A stretch of DNA of 64,000 bases from Aquimarina brevivitae (GCF_004216895.1 NZ_SGXE01000001.1:1408208-1472207), one strand, 5' to 3'; counted from the stretch's first letter, positions 17,678 to 25,805 are shown. The notes: generated by a model from the sequence alone, not told the origin. Made by a program: numbers and translations.

Positions 17678-18025
17678 TTAGTCAAAGTATGTCTTAGCTA
17701 TTTTGCGTATAATAATTTTATCTATTTGTTTTCGCAGAAAATAAAATAACAGACTAATAATCATTAGACCTCCGCCTATTATTAAACAGGATAGTGTAAT
17801 GCTATTCAGATAATTACCCAAGGCTATCGCTCCTGATACGGCCATAAAAATTAAACCCAGGAATATAAAGCCTCCAATAACGGCCATTTTAGTTAAGAAA
17901 GAAAAAGATGAGGTAAGCTGTTGAAATAACTTAAGCTTATAATACTCATTAGTTTTTTCAACATACTTTTTACTTAAATCAACAGCCTCTGATGTCTTAT
18001 TGTTTATTGAATTAAATAAACTCAT
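17678..18025 (-). CDS. Phage holin superfamily III-like membrane protein
   Basis: The protein has 115 residues with two strong membrane segments (about 47-70 and 78-98) and short charged ends, as in the putative holin-X (Phage_holin_3_6) family found in non-phage chromosomal loci beside YtxH genes. Its ATG directly abuts the YtxH stop codon, so translation is coupled. No lysis genes are near, so a true holin role is unlikely; an envelope-stress role is more plausible. Confidence 0.75.
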   Translation of the reverse strand: MSLFNSINNKTSEAVDLSKKYVEKTNEYYKLKLFQQLTSSFSFLTKMAVIGGFIFLGLIFMAVSGAIALGNYLNSITLSCLIIGGGLMIISLLFYFLRKQIDKIIIRKIAKTYFD

Positions 18026-18355
18026 CTATGATTTTTGAAGTTTTTTGTTTTTCTCTTTTAGCTCAGCTAATTTTTTTTCCATTGTAGTAATGATATCTTC
18101 TGCTTTGTAGCTTGCGTTACTTACTACAGCTTCAATTTGAGAGTCCAAACTTTCCTTTCTATGAGCAATATTTTCTGCAACCTGATCTCTAAATTGATAA
18201 GTGTTTTCAACAAAGCGATCTTTCGCATGAGAAGCCTCCTCTGCAATTCGTCTTCTTGTATTAACTCCTTTGTCAGGTGCATATAATATACCTAAAATAG
18301 TTCCTATGGCAGTTCCGGCAAGAATGCCAAGAAATGTGTTTCCTTGATTACTCAT
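18026..18355 (-). CDS. YtxH domain-containing protein
   Basis: The protein has 109 residues. The N-terminus has a Gly-rich membrane anchor followed by a basic turn (FLGILAGTAIGTILGILYAPDKG then TRRR), the signature of YtxH/gas-vesicle-like stress proteins. The rest is a long charged coiled coil. It heads the YtxH / holin-like / DUF6327-like operon, and lies divergent from the aldehyde dehydrogenase gene with candidate regulator sites between them (18435-18487). Bacillus YtxH is a general stress protein; a similar role is inferred. Confidence 0.85.
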   Translation of the reverse strand: MSNQGNTFLGILAGTAIGTILGILYAPDKGVNTRRRIAEEASHAKDRFVENTYQFRDQVAENIAHRKESLDSQIEAVVSNASYKAEDIITTMEKKLAELKEKNKKLQKS

Positions 18356-18434
18356 TAGTATTGGTTTTAATAGTTAAATTTATATTCAAAGGTGGGTTAT
18401 TGCTTGTAATTATGTTGACTCTAAACAAGTTTTT

Positions 18435-18487
18435 ATTAACGTATTTCATATTCTTAATACCGTTAACTTTTTGACCAATACCGTTAA
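18435..18487. promoter_or_regulatory. Cluster of LytTR-like GTTAA repeats between divergent stress genes
   Basis: AATACCGTTAA occurs at 18456-18466 and again at 18477-18487, a period of exactly 21 bp (two helical turns). On the opposite strand TACGTTAAT lies at 18435-18443. These words fit, or nearly fit, the LytTR-family recognition pattern (W-M-M-G-T-T-N-R-K, paired at 21-22 bp). They sit between the YtxH operon and the aldehyde dehydrogenase gene and could control either. Confidence 0.45.
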
Positions 18488-18542
18488 TGAGCTGCATGTA
18501 ATGATTGTATTTTAAGGTGAAATTTTAAATTGACAAATTATT

Positions 18543-19904
18543 ATGAGTAGTTCACTTATTTCTACCAATCCATATACAGGAGAACGTATTCAAAATTACG
18601 AGCTCTATACCAACGACCAAATCAATCAAATTGTAGAGCAATCTACTAAGGCGTTCGATAGTTGGAAAACTCAAGAAATCGAAGAAAGGACCGATAAGTT
18701 GAGAAAAGTGGGTTCCTTATTGGAGGAGCGCAAGCAGGAGTACGCAGCACTGATAACGGAAGAAATGGGAAAGCCCATTTCAGAAAGTATTGCAGAGATC
18801 GAAAAATGCGCGTGGCTATGTGAGTTTTATGCGGTTAATGCAGAAGATTTTTTGGCTGACGATTTAATCGACACAGAAGCACAAGAAAGCTTCATTAGTT
18901 ACGATCCACTAGGGTGTATCCTGGCTATTATGCCCTGGAATTACCCGTTTTGGCAAGTAATGCGTTTTGCGGCTCCGACCTTAACCGCGGGTAATGTGGC
19001 ATTATTAAAACACGCGGCAAATGTTACAGGTTGTGCTTTAGCTATAGAAGAACTTTTTAAGGATGCAGGATATCCTAAGGGTTGTTTTCAAACGCTCTTA
19101 ACAGATCACGATACAATTGAAGAATTAATGGCTAACGATACTGTAAAAGCAGTTACGCTAACCGGTAGTACTAAAGCAGGTAAAGCTATAGCCTCTATCG
19201 CAGGCAAAAATTTAAAAAAATCAGTATTAGAGTTGGGCGGCAGTAATGCTTGTATTGTTTGGGATGATGCGGATTTAGATACTTATTTGGATACTATGGT
19301 AAAAGCCAGAATGCAAAACACAGGGCAAAGTTGTATTGCAGCTAAACGATTTATTGTCGAAGAAGGTATTTATGATCAATTTTTAGAAGTTTTTAAAGAA
19401 AAGGTTTCGGCGTTAGCTATTGGAGATCCGACAGATAAAGATACGGACATAACAGTATTGGCTAGACCAGATCTCGCTCAAAAAGTAAAAGAACAGGTAG
19501 ATCAATCCTTAGAAAAAGGAGCGAAATTAGTAACCGGAAACGAAGTCAAGGATGCTTTTTATCAGCCAACTATTATAACCAATGTAACGCCAGGAATGCC
19601 TGTTTTTGAAGAAGAAGTTTTTGGGCCTGTGGCCGCCATTATTAAAGTTAAAGACAGAAAAGAAAGTATTCAACTAGCCAATCAAACCGAGTTTGGTTTA
19701 GGTACAATGCTGTTCACCGAAAGCATCGAAGAAGCGTTACAACTAACAGGAGCTATTGAGGATGGTGCTTTTTTTATCAATGAATTGGTAAAGTCCGATC
19801 CAAGACTACCATTTGGAGGCACAAAAGGTTCTGGCTACGGAAGAGAGCTGTCTAGAGAAGGAATTCTAGAGTTCGTAAATAAAAAGACAGTTTACGTTAA
19901 ATAA
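18543..19904 (+). CDS. NAD(P)-dependent aldehyde dehydrogenase, succinate-semialdehyde dehydrogenase-like
   Basis: The protein has 453 residues, the normal length for the GabD/SSADH branch. The cofactor loop reads IMPWNYPFWQ, the catalytic Glu lies in LELGGSNA and the nucleophilic Cys in TGQSCIAAKRF. The C-terminus carries the KSDPRLPFGGTKGSGYGREL segment common to this branch. The likely reaction is oxidation of succinate semialdehyde or a related short aldehyde to the acid. It is followed at 32 bases by small stress-type genes on the same strand. Exact substrate uncertain. Confidence 0.88.
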   Translation: MSSSLISTNPYTGERIQNYELYTNDQINQIVEQSTKAFDSWKTQEIEERTDKLRKVGSLLEERKQEYAALITEEMGKPISESIAEIEKCAWLCEFYAVNAEDFLADDLIDTEAQESFISYDPLGCILAIMPWNYPFWQVMRFAAPTLTAGNVALLKHAANVTGCALAIEELFKDAGYPKGCFQTLLTDHDTIEELMANDTVKAVTLTGSTKAGKAIASIAGKNLKKSVLELGGSNACIVWDDADLDTYLDTMVKARMQNTGQSCIAAKRFIVEEGIYDQFLEVFKEKVSALAIGDPTDKDTDITVLARPDLAQKVKEQVDQSLEKGAKLVTGNEVKDAFYQPTIITNVTPGMPVFEEEVFGPVAAIIKVKDRKESIQLANQTEFGLGTMLFTESIEEALQLTGAIEDGAFFINELVKSDPRLPFGGTKGSGYGRELSREGILEFVNKKTVYVK

Positions 19905-19936
19905 AATCTTAATACGAAATAGCATAATTATATAAT

Positions 19937-20089
19937 ATGAAGTTTGTAAAAGAAGAAAATGAAGAAAGAAGGGATTATATCCTGCAAAAAAATAAAAAGA
20001 CAAAGTTTGGAGCACTTTTTATCACCCTAGCCTTAATATTTCTGGTGATTGTGATTGTTGCTTCTGCAATTTATTTTGAATTGATTTAA
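19937..20089 (+). CDS. Single-pass small membrane protein (50 aa)
   Basis: A 50-codon frame opens with ATG at 19937 and ends with TAA at 20087-20089. The first 23 residues are strongly charged (Lys, Glu, Arg), followed by one hydrophobic helix of about 22 residues (GALFITLALIFLVIVIVASA) and a short tail. It starts 32 bases after the aldehyde dehydrogenase and ends 10 bases before the next gene, so it sits in a tight row of co-directional genes. I recognise no family. Confidence 0.6.
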   Translation: MKFVKEENEERRDYILQKNKKTKFGALFITLALIFLVIVIVASAIYFELI

Positions 20090-20099
20090 AAATACAACT

Positions 20100-20342
20100 A
20101 TGGAAGATGGTAAAAGAATAAAAAACGAAGACCAATATGAAGCGCTGAGAGAAAAAGGGTATAGCAAAGAAAAATCTGCGAGGATTGCCAACACCAAGGA
20201 TAGTGGAGAAAAAGGTGGCGCTGCAAAGAAGTACGAAAAACGAACCAAAGAAGAATTATATGAACAAGCCAAGAAAGTGGGTATCGAAGGGCGATCAACA
20301 ATGAATAAAGAAGAGCTCATCGAAGCACTTCGTAATAATTAA
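20100..20342 (+). CDS. Small basic protein with Rho-N/SAP-like C-terminus
   Basis: An 80-residue, highly charged protein. The N-terminal half (EALREKGYSKEKSARIAN) matches a family of small bacterial proteins found with plasmid stabilisation and stress genes. The C-terminal stretch (TKEELYEQAKKVGIEG then MNKEELIEALR) is the classic Rho-N/SAP helix-loop-helix seen at the start of Rho factor, likely to bind nucleic acid. It lies 10 bases after the 50-residue membrane protein and 8 bases before the DoxX gene. Confidence 0.8.
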   Translation: MEDGKRIKNEDQYEALREKGYSKEKSARIANTKDSGEKGGAAKKYEKRTKEELYEQAKKVGIEGRSTMNKEELIEALRNN

Positions 20343-20350
20343 TTAAAAAA

Positions 20351-20734
20351 ATGACAACTATGGATTATATTTTGATTGCATTAAAAGTTATTGTTGGACT
20401 TAGTATCTTAAATGTTTGGCTGGTTCAAAATAAAAAACCGACTCGATGGAGAGGTGGTAATGCTACTACGATAATTGAAGAATTTAAAGTGTATGGGCTG
20501 CCGGTTTGGTTTTGTTATGTTGTAGGCACGCTCAAAGTATTACTAGCATTGTTACTGATGGCTTCAATTTGGGAACCTATGCTGCAGCAACCAAGTGCAA
20601 TAGGGTTAGGCGCTTTGCTTTTAGGTTCGATTACTATGCATATTAAAATTGGCGACCCTGCCTATAAATCATTTCCGGCTGCATTATTTTGTTTAATGTG
20701 TGCGTTTATTGCATTTGGGCCTCAGTTTTTTTGA
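20351..20734 (+). CDS. DoxX-like membrane protein (plus-strand copy)
   Basis: The protein has 127 residues with four membrane segments in the DoxX pattern: LIALKVIVGLSILNVWLV, then a soluble loop ending in FKVYGLP, then the conserved VGTLKVLLALLLMASIW segment and two further helices. A Met three codons in is an alternative start. DoxX-type proteins are of uncertain function and often linked to oxidative stress. The 3' end overlaps by 13 bases the 3' end of a second DoxX-like gene on the opposite strand. Confidence 0.8.
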   Translation: MTTMDYILIALKVIVGLSILNVWLVQNKKPTRWRGGNATTIIEEFKVYGLPVWFCYVVGTLKVLLALLLMASIWEPMLQQPSAIGLGALLLGSITMHIKIGDPAYKSFPAALFCLMCAFIAFGPQFF

Positions 20735-21072
20735 AGCACTAAAAAAAAGCTATAAGCTAAATAGAAATTAAGCAAAGCATAGAAAAGTGCGGGGATAGTA
20801 ATCATAAAACTATCTTGCACTTTTATTCTGGTGAAAATTCCCAATAGCATTAAAATAGCTAAGCCTAAAGCAGCTATAAATGCTAACGGGGTATAGAAAT
20901 TATAACCTAATAACAGACAAAAACCTCCAATAAGCTGAAGTGTACCTACTAATTTGCGATATTGTGGAAGATTGAATCTTTTAAATTCGGCAATCATTCT
21001 GGCAGACCGTAAACAGCTCATTCCATAAAATATGAAGCTTAGCGAAGAAAAAAGGGTTAGAATTAATAACAT
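20722..21072 (-). CDS. DoxX-like membrane protein (minus-strand copy)
   Basis: The product has 116 residues from the ATG at 21072. The open frame extends upstream to 21123, but those 17 codons consist of a textbook terminator hairpin (21088-21118) belonging to the upstream HPF gene, so the inner Met (MLLILTLFSSLSFIFYGMSC) is preferred. Four membrane segments with a FNLPQYRKLVGTLQLIGG segment match the DoxX-like family and pair in layout with the convergent plus-strand copy. The stop overlaps that gene's 3' end by 13 bases. Confidence 0.75.
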   Translation of the reverse strand: MLLILTLFSSLSFIFYGMSCLRSARMIAEFKRFNLPQYRKLVGTLQLIGGFCLLLGYNFYTPLAFIAALGLAILMLLGIFTRIKVQDSFMITIPALFYALLNFYLAYSFFLVLQKN

Positions 21073-21087
21073 ACTATTGTAAGGTAT

Positions 21088-21118
21088 AAAAAAACCGAAG
21101 GGTTTATCCTTCGGTTTT
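21088..21118 (-). terminator. Strong intrinsic terminator after the HPF gene
   Basis: Perfect 11-bp arms (21091-21101 and 21108-21118), a 6-base loop and a run of seven T residues on the minus strand immediately after the stem. It sits 19 bases beyond the HPF stop and inside the upstream extension of the DoxX-like frame. Confidence 0.85.
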
Positions 21119-21136
21119 GACATTTTATGAAGAATT

Positions 21137-21439
21137 TTAGTAGCTCTTCATTTTTTCTTTTCTTTTTCGTAATTGGTCTTCCAGGTCTTTAATGGTTTCG
21201 GCTATAGCTTCTGCAAAACTAGCTTCATCTGATTCTGCATATAGTCTTGGACCTGGTGCACTTAAGCGTATACCACAGTGATGTCCATTTTCATCAGAGG
21301 TTGTATTCTTTTTCTTTAAAAAAATATCTGCTCTGTGAACAAAATCATATTTATCTTCTAATTTATTTAATTTTTCATTGGCAAGCTCTTCTAATCTATC
21401 GCTTGCGCTTACGTTGACATATTCGAATATAGTTTCCAT
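21137..21439 (-). CDS. hpf: Ribosome hibernation-promoting factor, short HPF/RaiA type
   Basis: A 100-residue protein of the short HPF/RaiA type. The chain has the beta-alpha-beta-beta-beta-alpha layout of the family: SASDRLEELANEKLNKLEDK as first helix, DIFLKK strand, and the C-terminal FAEAIAETIKDLEDQLRKRK helix with its basic tail. It binds the 30S subunit in stationary phase to inactivate ribosomes. It is the last gene of a three-gene minus-strand run (secreted protein, guanine-deaminase-like, HPF) and ends in a strong terminator. Confidence 0.85.
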   Translation of the reverse strand: METIFEYVNVSASDRLEELANEKLNKLEDKYDFVHRADIFLKKKNTTSDENGHHCGIRLSAPGPRLYAESDEASFAEAIAETIKDLEDQLRKRKEKMKSY

Positions 21440-21472
21440 GTTTCTTTTATTTTTTTGTTGATTGAAATAATC

Positions 21473-21922
21473 TTATTCATCTTGCCATACTGCGACAGCC
21501 TCATCACGCAATAGTTGTGTCATATTATATTCCTGATATCTGCTATTAGCATTTGAAGCATAAAACATATCAGAATATGTAAAGCCATATTGCAAAGCAT
21601 CCTCAGCGGAAGCACCATAATAAATGTTATCAAATTGCGCCCAATGACATGCACCAAGACACATCATACAAGGTTCACAGCTGGTATACAATACACATCC
21701 AGTTAGCTTTTTAGAGTTTAACAGTCTACAAGCTTCTTGTATGGCATATAATTCAGCATGTTTGGTAAGATCGTTATATTGTGATACAATATTATGTACG
21801 GCAACTAAGACTTTATTGTTTTTAGTTATGACTGCCCCAAAAGGACCACCGCTTGTAACTTCTTTACCTTGCCTAGCCAGGGCTATCGCTTGCCGCATAA
21901 ATTTAAAATGCGTTTCCTCCAT
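21473..21922 (-). CDS. Nucleoside/base deaminase, guanine deaminase-like (GuaD)
   Basis: The product has 149 residues from the ATG at 21922; a GTG one codon earlier also opens the frame. The zinc site of the cytidine/deoxycytidylate deaminase fold is complete: HAE (His and the catalytic Glu) and PCMMC. The segment TSCEPCMMCLGACHWAQFDNI and a long C-terminal tail (to VWQDE) resemble Bacillus guanine deaminase (about 156 residues) more than tRNA-adenosine deaminase TadA. The likely reaction is guanine to xanthine. It is separated from the upstream gene by 8 bases and from HPF by 33. Confidence 0.85.
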   Translation of the reverse strand: MEETHFKFMRQAIALARQGKEVTSGGPFGAVITKNNKVLVAVHNIVSQYNDLTKHAELYAIQEACRLLNSKKLTGCVLYTSCEPCMMCLGACHWAQFDNIYYGASAEDALQYGFTYSDMFYASNANSRYQEYNMTQLLRDEAVAVWQDE

Positions 21923-21930
21923 CACGTTTG

Positions 21931-22341
21931 TTACTGATCATCTTTCCAGTTGTCATCATCGTCATCATCCGCATCTTTAACTACAACTGGTTCTATAGGT
22001 TGGTATTCTGTTTTGAGCTGTTCATATAATTGCAACTGTGGACGGGTTAGCAGATCACTCATATCTGCACTTTCATCAGCCCAATTTTGCTTAATGGCTA
22101 AAATTTTATTTTCTATGGATAAGTTACTATTTCTGATTTTCTTTTCTTTAATAAGATATTCTTCTATCTTTTTTTCCATAGTAAGTAATTGCTTTTCAGT
22201 AAGTCCTAATTGCTTGTCATACTTATAAGCAAGATCTTTTGCTTCTTTTGCTAACTTAGGATCAGAATCCTGATAAATGGTATTTTGTCCAAAGCTGGTC
22301 ATCGATGTTATTAAAAATAACAATACTATATAATATTTCAT
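21931..22341 (-). CDS. Secreted hypothetical protein with acidic tail
   Basis: The protein has 136 residues. A signal peptide ends around residue 18 (LITSMTSFGQ). The mature part is helical and charged (LGLTEKQLLTMEKKIEEYL), a pattern reminiscent of the Spy/LTxxQ class of small periplasmic proteins, and ends in a run of Asp residues. I cannot assign a function. It heads the minus-strand run with the guanine-deaminase-like and HPF genes. Confidence 0.65.
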   Translation of the reverse strand: MKYYIVLLFLITSMTSFGQNTIYQDSDPKLAKEAKDLAYKYDKQLGLTEKQLLTMEKKIEEYLIKEKKIRNSNLSIENKILAIKQNWADESADMSDLLTRPQLQLYEQLKTEYQPIEPVVVKDADDDDDDNWKDDQ

Positions 22342-22445
22342 GGTGTTTGTTTTTGTCTAAGTTATTAAAAAATTTAATTGAAACAATTGTTTTGTTTTAA
22401 TCCAGTATGGACCAAAATTTATTGTTACAATTCAAATCTTTTCTG

Positions 22446-23096
22446 TTAGGAGGTTGTATTGTCCAAGGTGCCAGCATTGTCACTAGTTAAACCTGGCTCA
22501 TTGGTATAATCTCCATTAAAAGTAAATTCTCGCTGCATCATTCGGGTTCTATTTTCTGGATCCTCCTGTGCACGTAGTTCTTCAGGAAGGTCTTTAGGGT
22601 TTCCTCCATAGTATCCAATAGCTACTGCTGTAGCTACGTGATATTCTTCTGGAAACTTAAATTCTTTTTTTGCTTTCTTAAAGTCTACCCCTGCCATATG
22701 ATGTAAGGCTATACCCAGATGTTGTGCCTGTGTAGTAACATTACCCATAAATAGACCTAAATCGTGAAGGGCGTGAAAATTCTCTTGTCCTTCATCTGTT
22801 TTTGTTTTAAAGGCAGTAATTAGTAACACTGGCGCATTACCGGCCCAGGATTGATTAAACTCACCTAGACAATCAAAAATACGATCATAAGTTTTACTTC
22901 CTTTTATACCCCAAATGATTCGCCAAGGTTGTCTGTTGTACGAACTGGCAGCCCATCGGCCTGCTTCAAATAATGAGCGTAACTCTACCTCAGATACTGG
23001 TTTTTCCGAAAATACACGGGGCGAGTAGCGTTCTTTTAACGATGGTAATATTTGAAATTTTGAATCTTTATGATCTTTAGATATTGTATCCTCCAT
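22446..23096 (-). CDS. Nitroreductase family protein
   Basis: The product has 216 residues from the ATG at 23096. The open frame reaches 23189, but that extension comes within a few bases of the Dps gene's terminator and has no family match. The fold is clear from LKERYSPRVFSEKPV (FMN phosphate-binding Arg-Ser/Pro-Arg type), SSYNRQPWRIIWG and IALHHMAG. The protein is expected to be an FMN-dependent NAD(P)H oxidoreductase; the substrate is unknown. It lies directly downstream of dps in the same direction. Confidence 0.88.
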   Translation of the reverse strand: MEDTISKDHKDSKFQILPSLKERYSPRVFSEKPVSEVELRSLFEAGRWAASSYNRQPWRIIWGIKGSKTYDRIFDCLGEFNQSWAGNAPVLLITAFKTKTDEGQENFHALHDLGLFMGNVTTQAQHLGIALHHMAGVDFKKAKKEFKFPEEYHVATAVAIGYYGGNPKDLPEELRAQEDPENRTRMMQREFTFNGDYTNEPGLTSDNAGTLDNTTS

Positions 23097-23195
23097 AGTT
23101 TTTTCAGTTTTACTTAAAAATATTTTATTCCCTACAATTAGGGTAACGCGAATGGCAATAATATTAACGCTTTCGGTTACTCTTGTCATCGCATA

Positions 23196-23232
23196 AAAAT
23201 TCCTGAACCAAACATTATTGGCTCAGGAATTT
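23196..23232 (-). terminator. Intrinsic terminator after dps
   Basis: Arms 23197-23211 and 23218-23232 form a 15-bp stem with one G-T pair, followed on the minus strand by a T run. It begins 16 bases beyond the dps stop and separates dps from the nitroreductase gene. Confidence 0.85.
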
Positions 23233-23248
23233 GAGTATTATCTATTTG

Positions 23249-23758
23249 TTATGATGCTGAATTCACCAAACTTAAATCCAACTGCTCATTAGTTTTCTTT
23301 GACCATGCAGATAACATCCAACTCGATTTTTCTAGCTCTCTGATATACGCTCCAATAAGATCGATGGTTCCTTCATCATTAGCTTTTGATGCTTTTTCAA
23401 TAATTTGTCTCATTTGTGTCAGCAATAATGAATGATCTTTTAAAATTTCATTGACCATTTCTGTATCCGTTTTTAATGGAGAGTTTTCCTTTACTGATGA
23501 GATTTTTAAATATTCACTGTATTTACTTACTGGATGAAATCCTAAAGTTAAAATGCGCTCTGCTATTTCATCTATTTTTGTTCTAGCATCAGTGTACAAC
23601 GCCTCAAACTGTTCGTGTAAATCAAAAAAGTTTCTTCCTAAAATATTCCAATGAAAATTCCGCAATTTTTGATAATACATATGATAATCTGCTAGTAATG
23701 TATTCAGTTCAATTACTGCAGGTTTTAATTTTTCACTATCTATATTTAAATAATTCAT
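23249..23758 (-). CDS. dps: Dps family DNA-protecting ferritin-like protein
   Basis: The protein has 169 residues. The inter-subunit ferroxidase site is complete and correctly spaced: His36, His48, Asp63 and Glu67 (FHWN, DLHEQF, KIDEIAERI; spacings 12, 15 and 4). Dps dodecamers store iron using peroxide and cover DNA in stationary phase. The start is the ATG at 23758. A monocistronic unit is likely: a terminator lies downstream, and upstream there is a four-copy phased hexamer array (23833-23868). Confidence 0.93.
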   Translation of the reverse strand: MNYLNIDSEKLKPAVIELNTLLADYHMYYQKLRNFHWNILGRNFFDLHEQFEALYTDARTKIDEIAERILTLGFHPVSKYSEYLKISSVKENSPLKTDTEMVNEILKDHSLLLTQMRQIIEKASKANDEGTIDLIGAYIRELEKSSWMLSAWSKKTNEQLDLSLVNSAS

Positions 23759-24071
23759 TTGTTAGTATATTTTTTATTAATGACTTGTTTTCTTATATAT
23801 AGTATAGTGTCAAGAACCCCGTGATCCAAGTATTTAACGGTGTTTAACTTCATTTAAGAAGGTTTAACTTAATAAGTGTTAAAAGTAGAGAAGATTCTAA
23901 ATTGAATCTGGTTTGGTATAAGTTGAGCTACCTATTTTGAAGAGATGAATAGGATAGATAGCTCAATTGTAAATGATATTCTTTACTGTTTTAAATGCAG
24001 GAAACCACAGTAAAATAGTACTTTAGTAATTAATAAACTATGAACTTGTTAGCTTGTTTAGTAAAGAAGAA
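23759..24071. other. 313-base gap upstream of dps; regulatory region
   Basis: It holds the dps promoter region and the TTTAAC array, plus the 3' flank of the next gene. No open frame or RNA gene is convincing. Confidence 0.5.
23833..23868 (-). promoter_or_regulatory. Phased TTTAAC array upstream of dps
   Basis: TTTAAC occurs at 23833, 23843 and 23863 and TTTAAG at 23853, so four hexamers are spaced by exactly 10 bp on one DNA face, 75 to 110 bases before the dps start. Read on the minus strand the units are GTTAAA words like those at 18435-18487. Confidence 0.45.
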
Positions 24072-24581
24072 TTAACAAGCGGTCCAATATCTAAATCGTA
24101 TTAATTTTCCGTCTTTAGTTTCTAGTATGATGCCATCATCTCTAATTTCGTGCAGTACAGTAAACTGTCCATTGCCTTGTCCTTGATTGATCTGCTCTTT
24201 TATTTGACGACCAAAAAGTTCAACAAGTTCTTCCACTGTTGTTTCACGGTTCAGTATATGGTCTTCGTATAGTAACACTACTGAGCTTTCATTTTTAAAA
24301 TCAACTTCTTCAATTAGATACTTTTCGTTATTATTTCCAGTAAACTTTACGTTTTGATATTTAAGTGTATAATACTTAGCGCCTTGCCAAGCCTCTGATA
24401 ATCCGCCACAATCATACTGGGGTTCAAATTCTTGATTTGGATTGCCTAGCGTTTTTATAATTTGTGACTTGGTAGAAAAAAAATGGAGCCCTCGAAATTG
24501 AATCTTGTCAAAATCTAACTGTTGTCCAATACTACATTGATAAAATAAAAGAAATAGTAAGATAGCGGTGGGGATTTTCAT
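24072..24581 (-). CDS. Secreted hypothetical protein (169 aa)
   Basis: The product has 169 residues. An N-terminal signal peptide (MKIPTAILLFLLFYQCSIGQ) ends near residue 20. The mature chain shows alternating charged and aromatic residues and two cysteines (Cys in YDCGG and the final Cys). I recognise no family. It is transcribed alone on the minus strand, with over 200 bases on each side. Confidence 0.6.
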   Translation of the reverse strand: MKIPTAILLFLLFYQCSIGQQLDFDKIQFRGLHFFSTKSQIIKTLGNPNQEFEPQYDCGGLSEAWQGAKYYTLKYQNVKFTGNNNEKYLIEEVDFKNESSVVLLYEDHILNRETTVEELVELFGRQIKEQINQGQGNGQFTVLHEIRDDGIILETKDGKLIRFRYWTAC

Positions 24582-24815
24582 AGGTTATTGTGCTTGCACG
24601 GGATGTTATATTAATTTTCTAATATTTCAAATACGCTTTTTAAATCTAAAATCGAATTGTAAATTAGGTATATATTCAAGATTACACAACAAGCAAGTGA
24701 TGTATTTAACCCCCTATAGGCCTCCTTGATTAAGAAAGCCTACAAAACTACATCAACATATTGGTTTTGGTATCCTCAACATTAAAATTTAGTTGATAAT
24801 AACGTTGTGCAATTT

Positions 24816-25709
24816 TTATCCATGGTTTGCTGCAAAGGTAGCATTCAATGGCTTTTTATGTAAAGGCAAAACCCCAGCCATTTCGCCCATTACATTAACA
24901 AGATCAGCGCCATTGGGGACCACGATTTTGGTATTGGATTGCAGTGCGGTCTCCATGGCTTCTAATTTTCGAAGCATTTGTGCATTGCCGACAAAATATT
25001 TGTCTGCGGCATTGTTTACTAGTTTTATGGCCTCTGCATCACCCTCTGCGTGTAATATTTTGGCACGTTTGTAACCTTCTGCTTCTTTAATCTTGGCTCG
25101 TTTAATACCATCGGCAACAGTTTCTGCAGCGGTTGCTGAGTCTATTGCAGCAATTTTTTCATTTTCTGCTTTTACCACTTTATTCATTGTTTCTTGTACG
25201 TCCGAAGGTGGGTCAATTTGCTTCAACTCGGTTCGGATAATTTCGATACCCCAATCTTTTGTTTCCTTATGCAGGGTTTCGTGCAGTTCCAAGTTGATTT
25301 TACCCCTTTCACTATTTGCTGATTTTAGCGTTAAGGTACCAATGATGTTACGCAATGTGGTCCGAGCTAAATTTACGATTTGGTATTGGTAGTTATTGAC
25401 ATCATAAGTAGAACCCTTTACACTTTCCTCATCTGACTTTACTCTAAAGTAAACCTGAGCATCTACGGTGGCATTTAAGTTATCATTGGTGATGATTTCT
25501 TGTGGCTCAGCATCCACCATTTGTTCAGTGATGTTCACTAAGTAAAGTCGGTCTACCAGGGGTATGATCCAATGGAACCCAGGCTCCGCCAGTTTTCTGT
25601 ATTTACCGAGTCGTTCAATAAGTCCCTTGTGTGTTGGTCTTACGATCCGTATACCCACTATCAAAATAATGACAATAGGAATTAAGGTATAGATATAAAT
25701 TGGTTCCAT
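24816..25709 (-). CDS. SPFH/stomatin-band 7 family membrane protein (QmcA-like)
   Basis: The protein has 297 residues. One N-terminal membrane segment (about 5-24) is followed by the SPFH domain: VRPTHKGLIERLGKYRKL, a GFHWIIPLVDRL segment and a TVDAQVYFRV strand, then a long Ala/Glu-rich helix (AEGDAEAIKLVNNAADKYF) that drives oligomerisation. These features match bacterial stomatin/QmcA, which form ring assemblies on the inner membrane. No NfeD partner is adjacent, unlike the yuaF/floT type. It lies upstream of a 230-base gap on the minus strand. Confidence 0.88.
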   Translation of the reverse strand: MEPIYIYTLIPIVIILIVGIRIVRPTHKGLIERLGKYRKLAEPGFHWIIPLVDRLYLVNITEQMVDAEPQEIITNDNLNATVDAQVYFRVKSDEESVKGSTYDVNNYQYQIVNLARTTLRNIIGTLTLKSANSERGKINLELHETLHKETKDWGIEIIRTELKQIDPPSDVQETMNKVVKAENEKIAAIDSATAAETVADGIKRAKIKEAEGYKRAKILHAEGDAEAIKLVNNAADKYFVGNAQMLRKLEAMETALQSNTKIVVPNGADLVNVMGEMAGVLPLHKKPLNATFAANHG

Positions 25710-25805
25710 GGTTGTCTGTATTAACTGTTATAAAATGCTTATTTACAAAAAGGACAAGACCATACTAGGCCTTATCCATAAGGAGGTTTCACCTTTAATC
25801 GTTGG

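Noticed and set aside
17678-18355. Holin-like gene as evidence of a prophage
   Set aside because: It sits in the common YtxH/holin-like/DUF6327-like chromosomal operon, with no phage structural, lysis or integrase genes near.
20351-21123. Convergent DoxX genes as a toxin-antitoxin or inverted duplication
   Set aside because: The two proteins are only distantly alike and the DNA is not an inverted repeat; convergent overlap by 13 bases is ordinary.
24793-25392. Long open frames opposite the SPFH gene
   Set aside because: They are antisense shadows of a well-supported gene.
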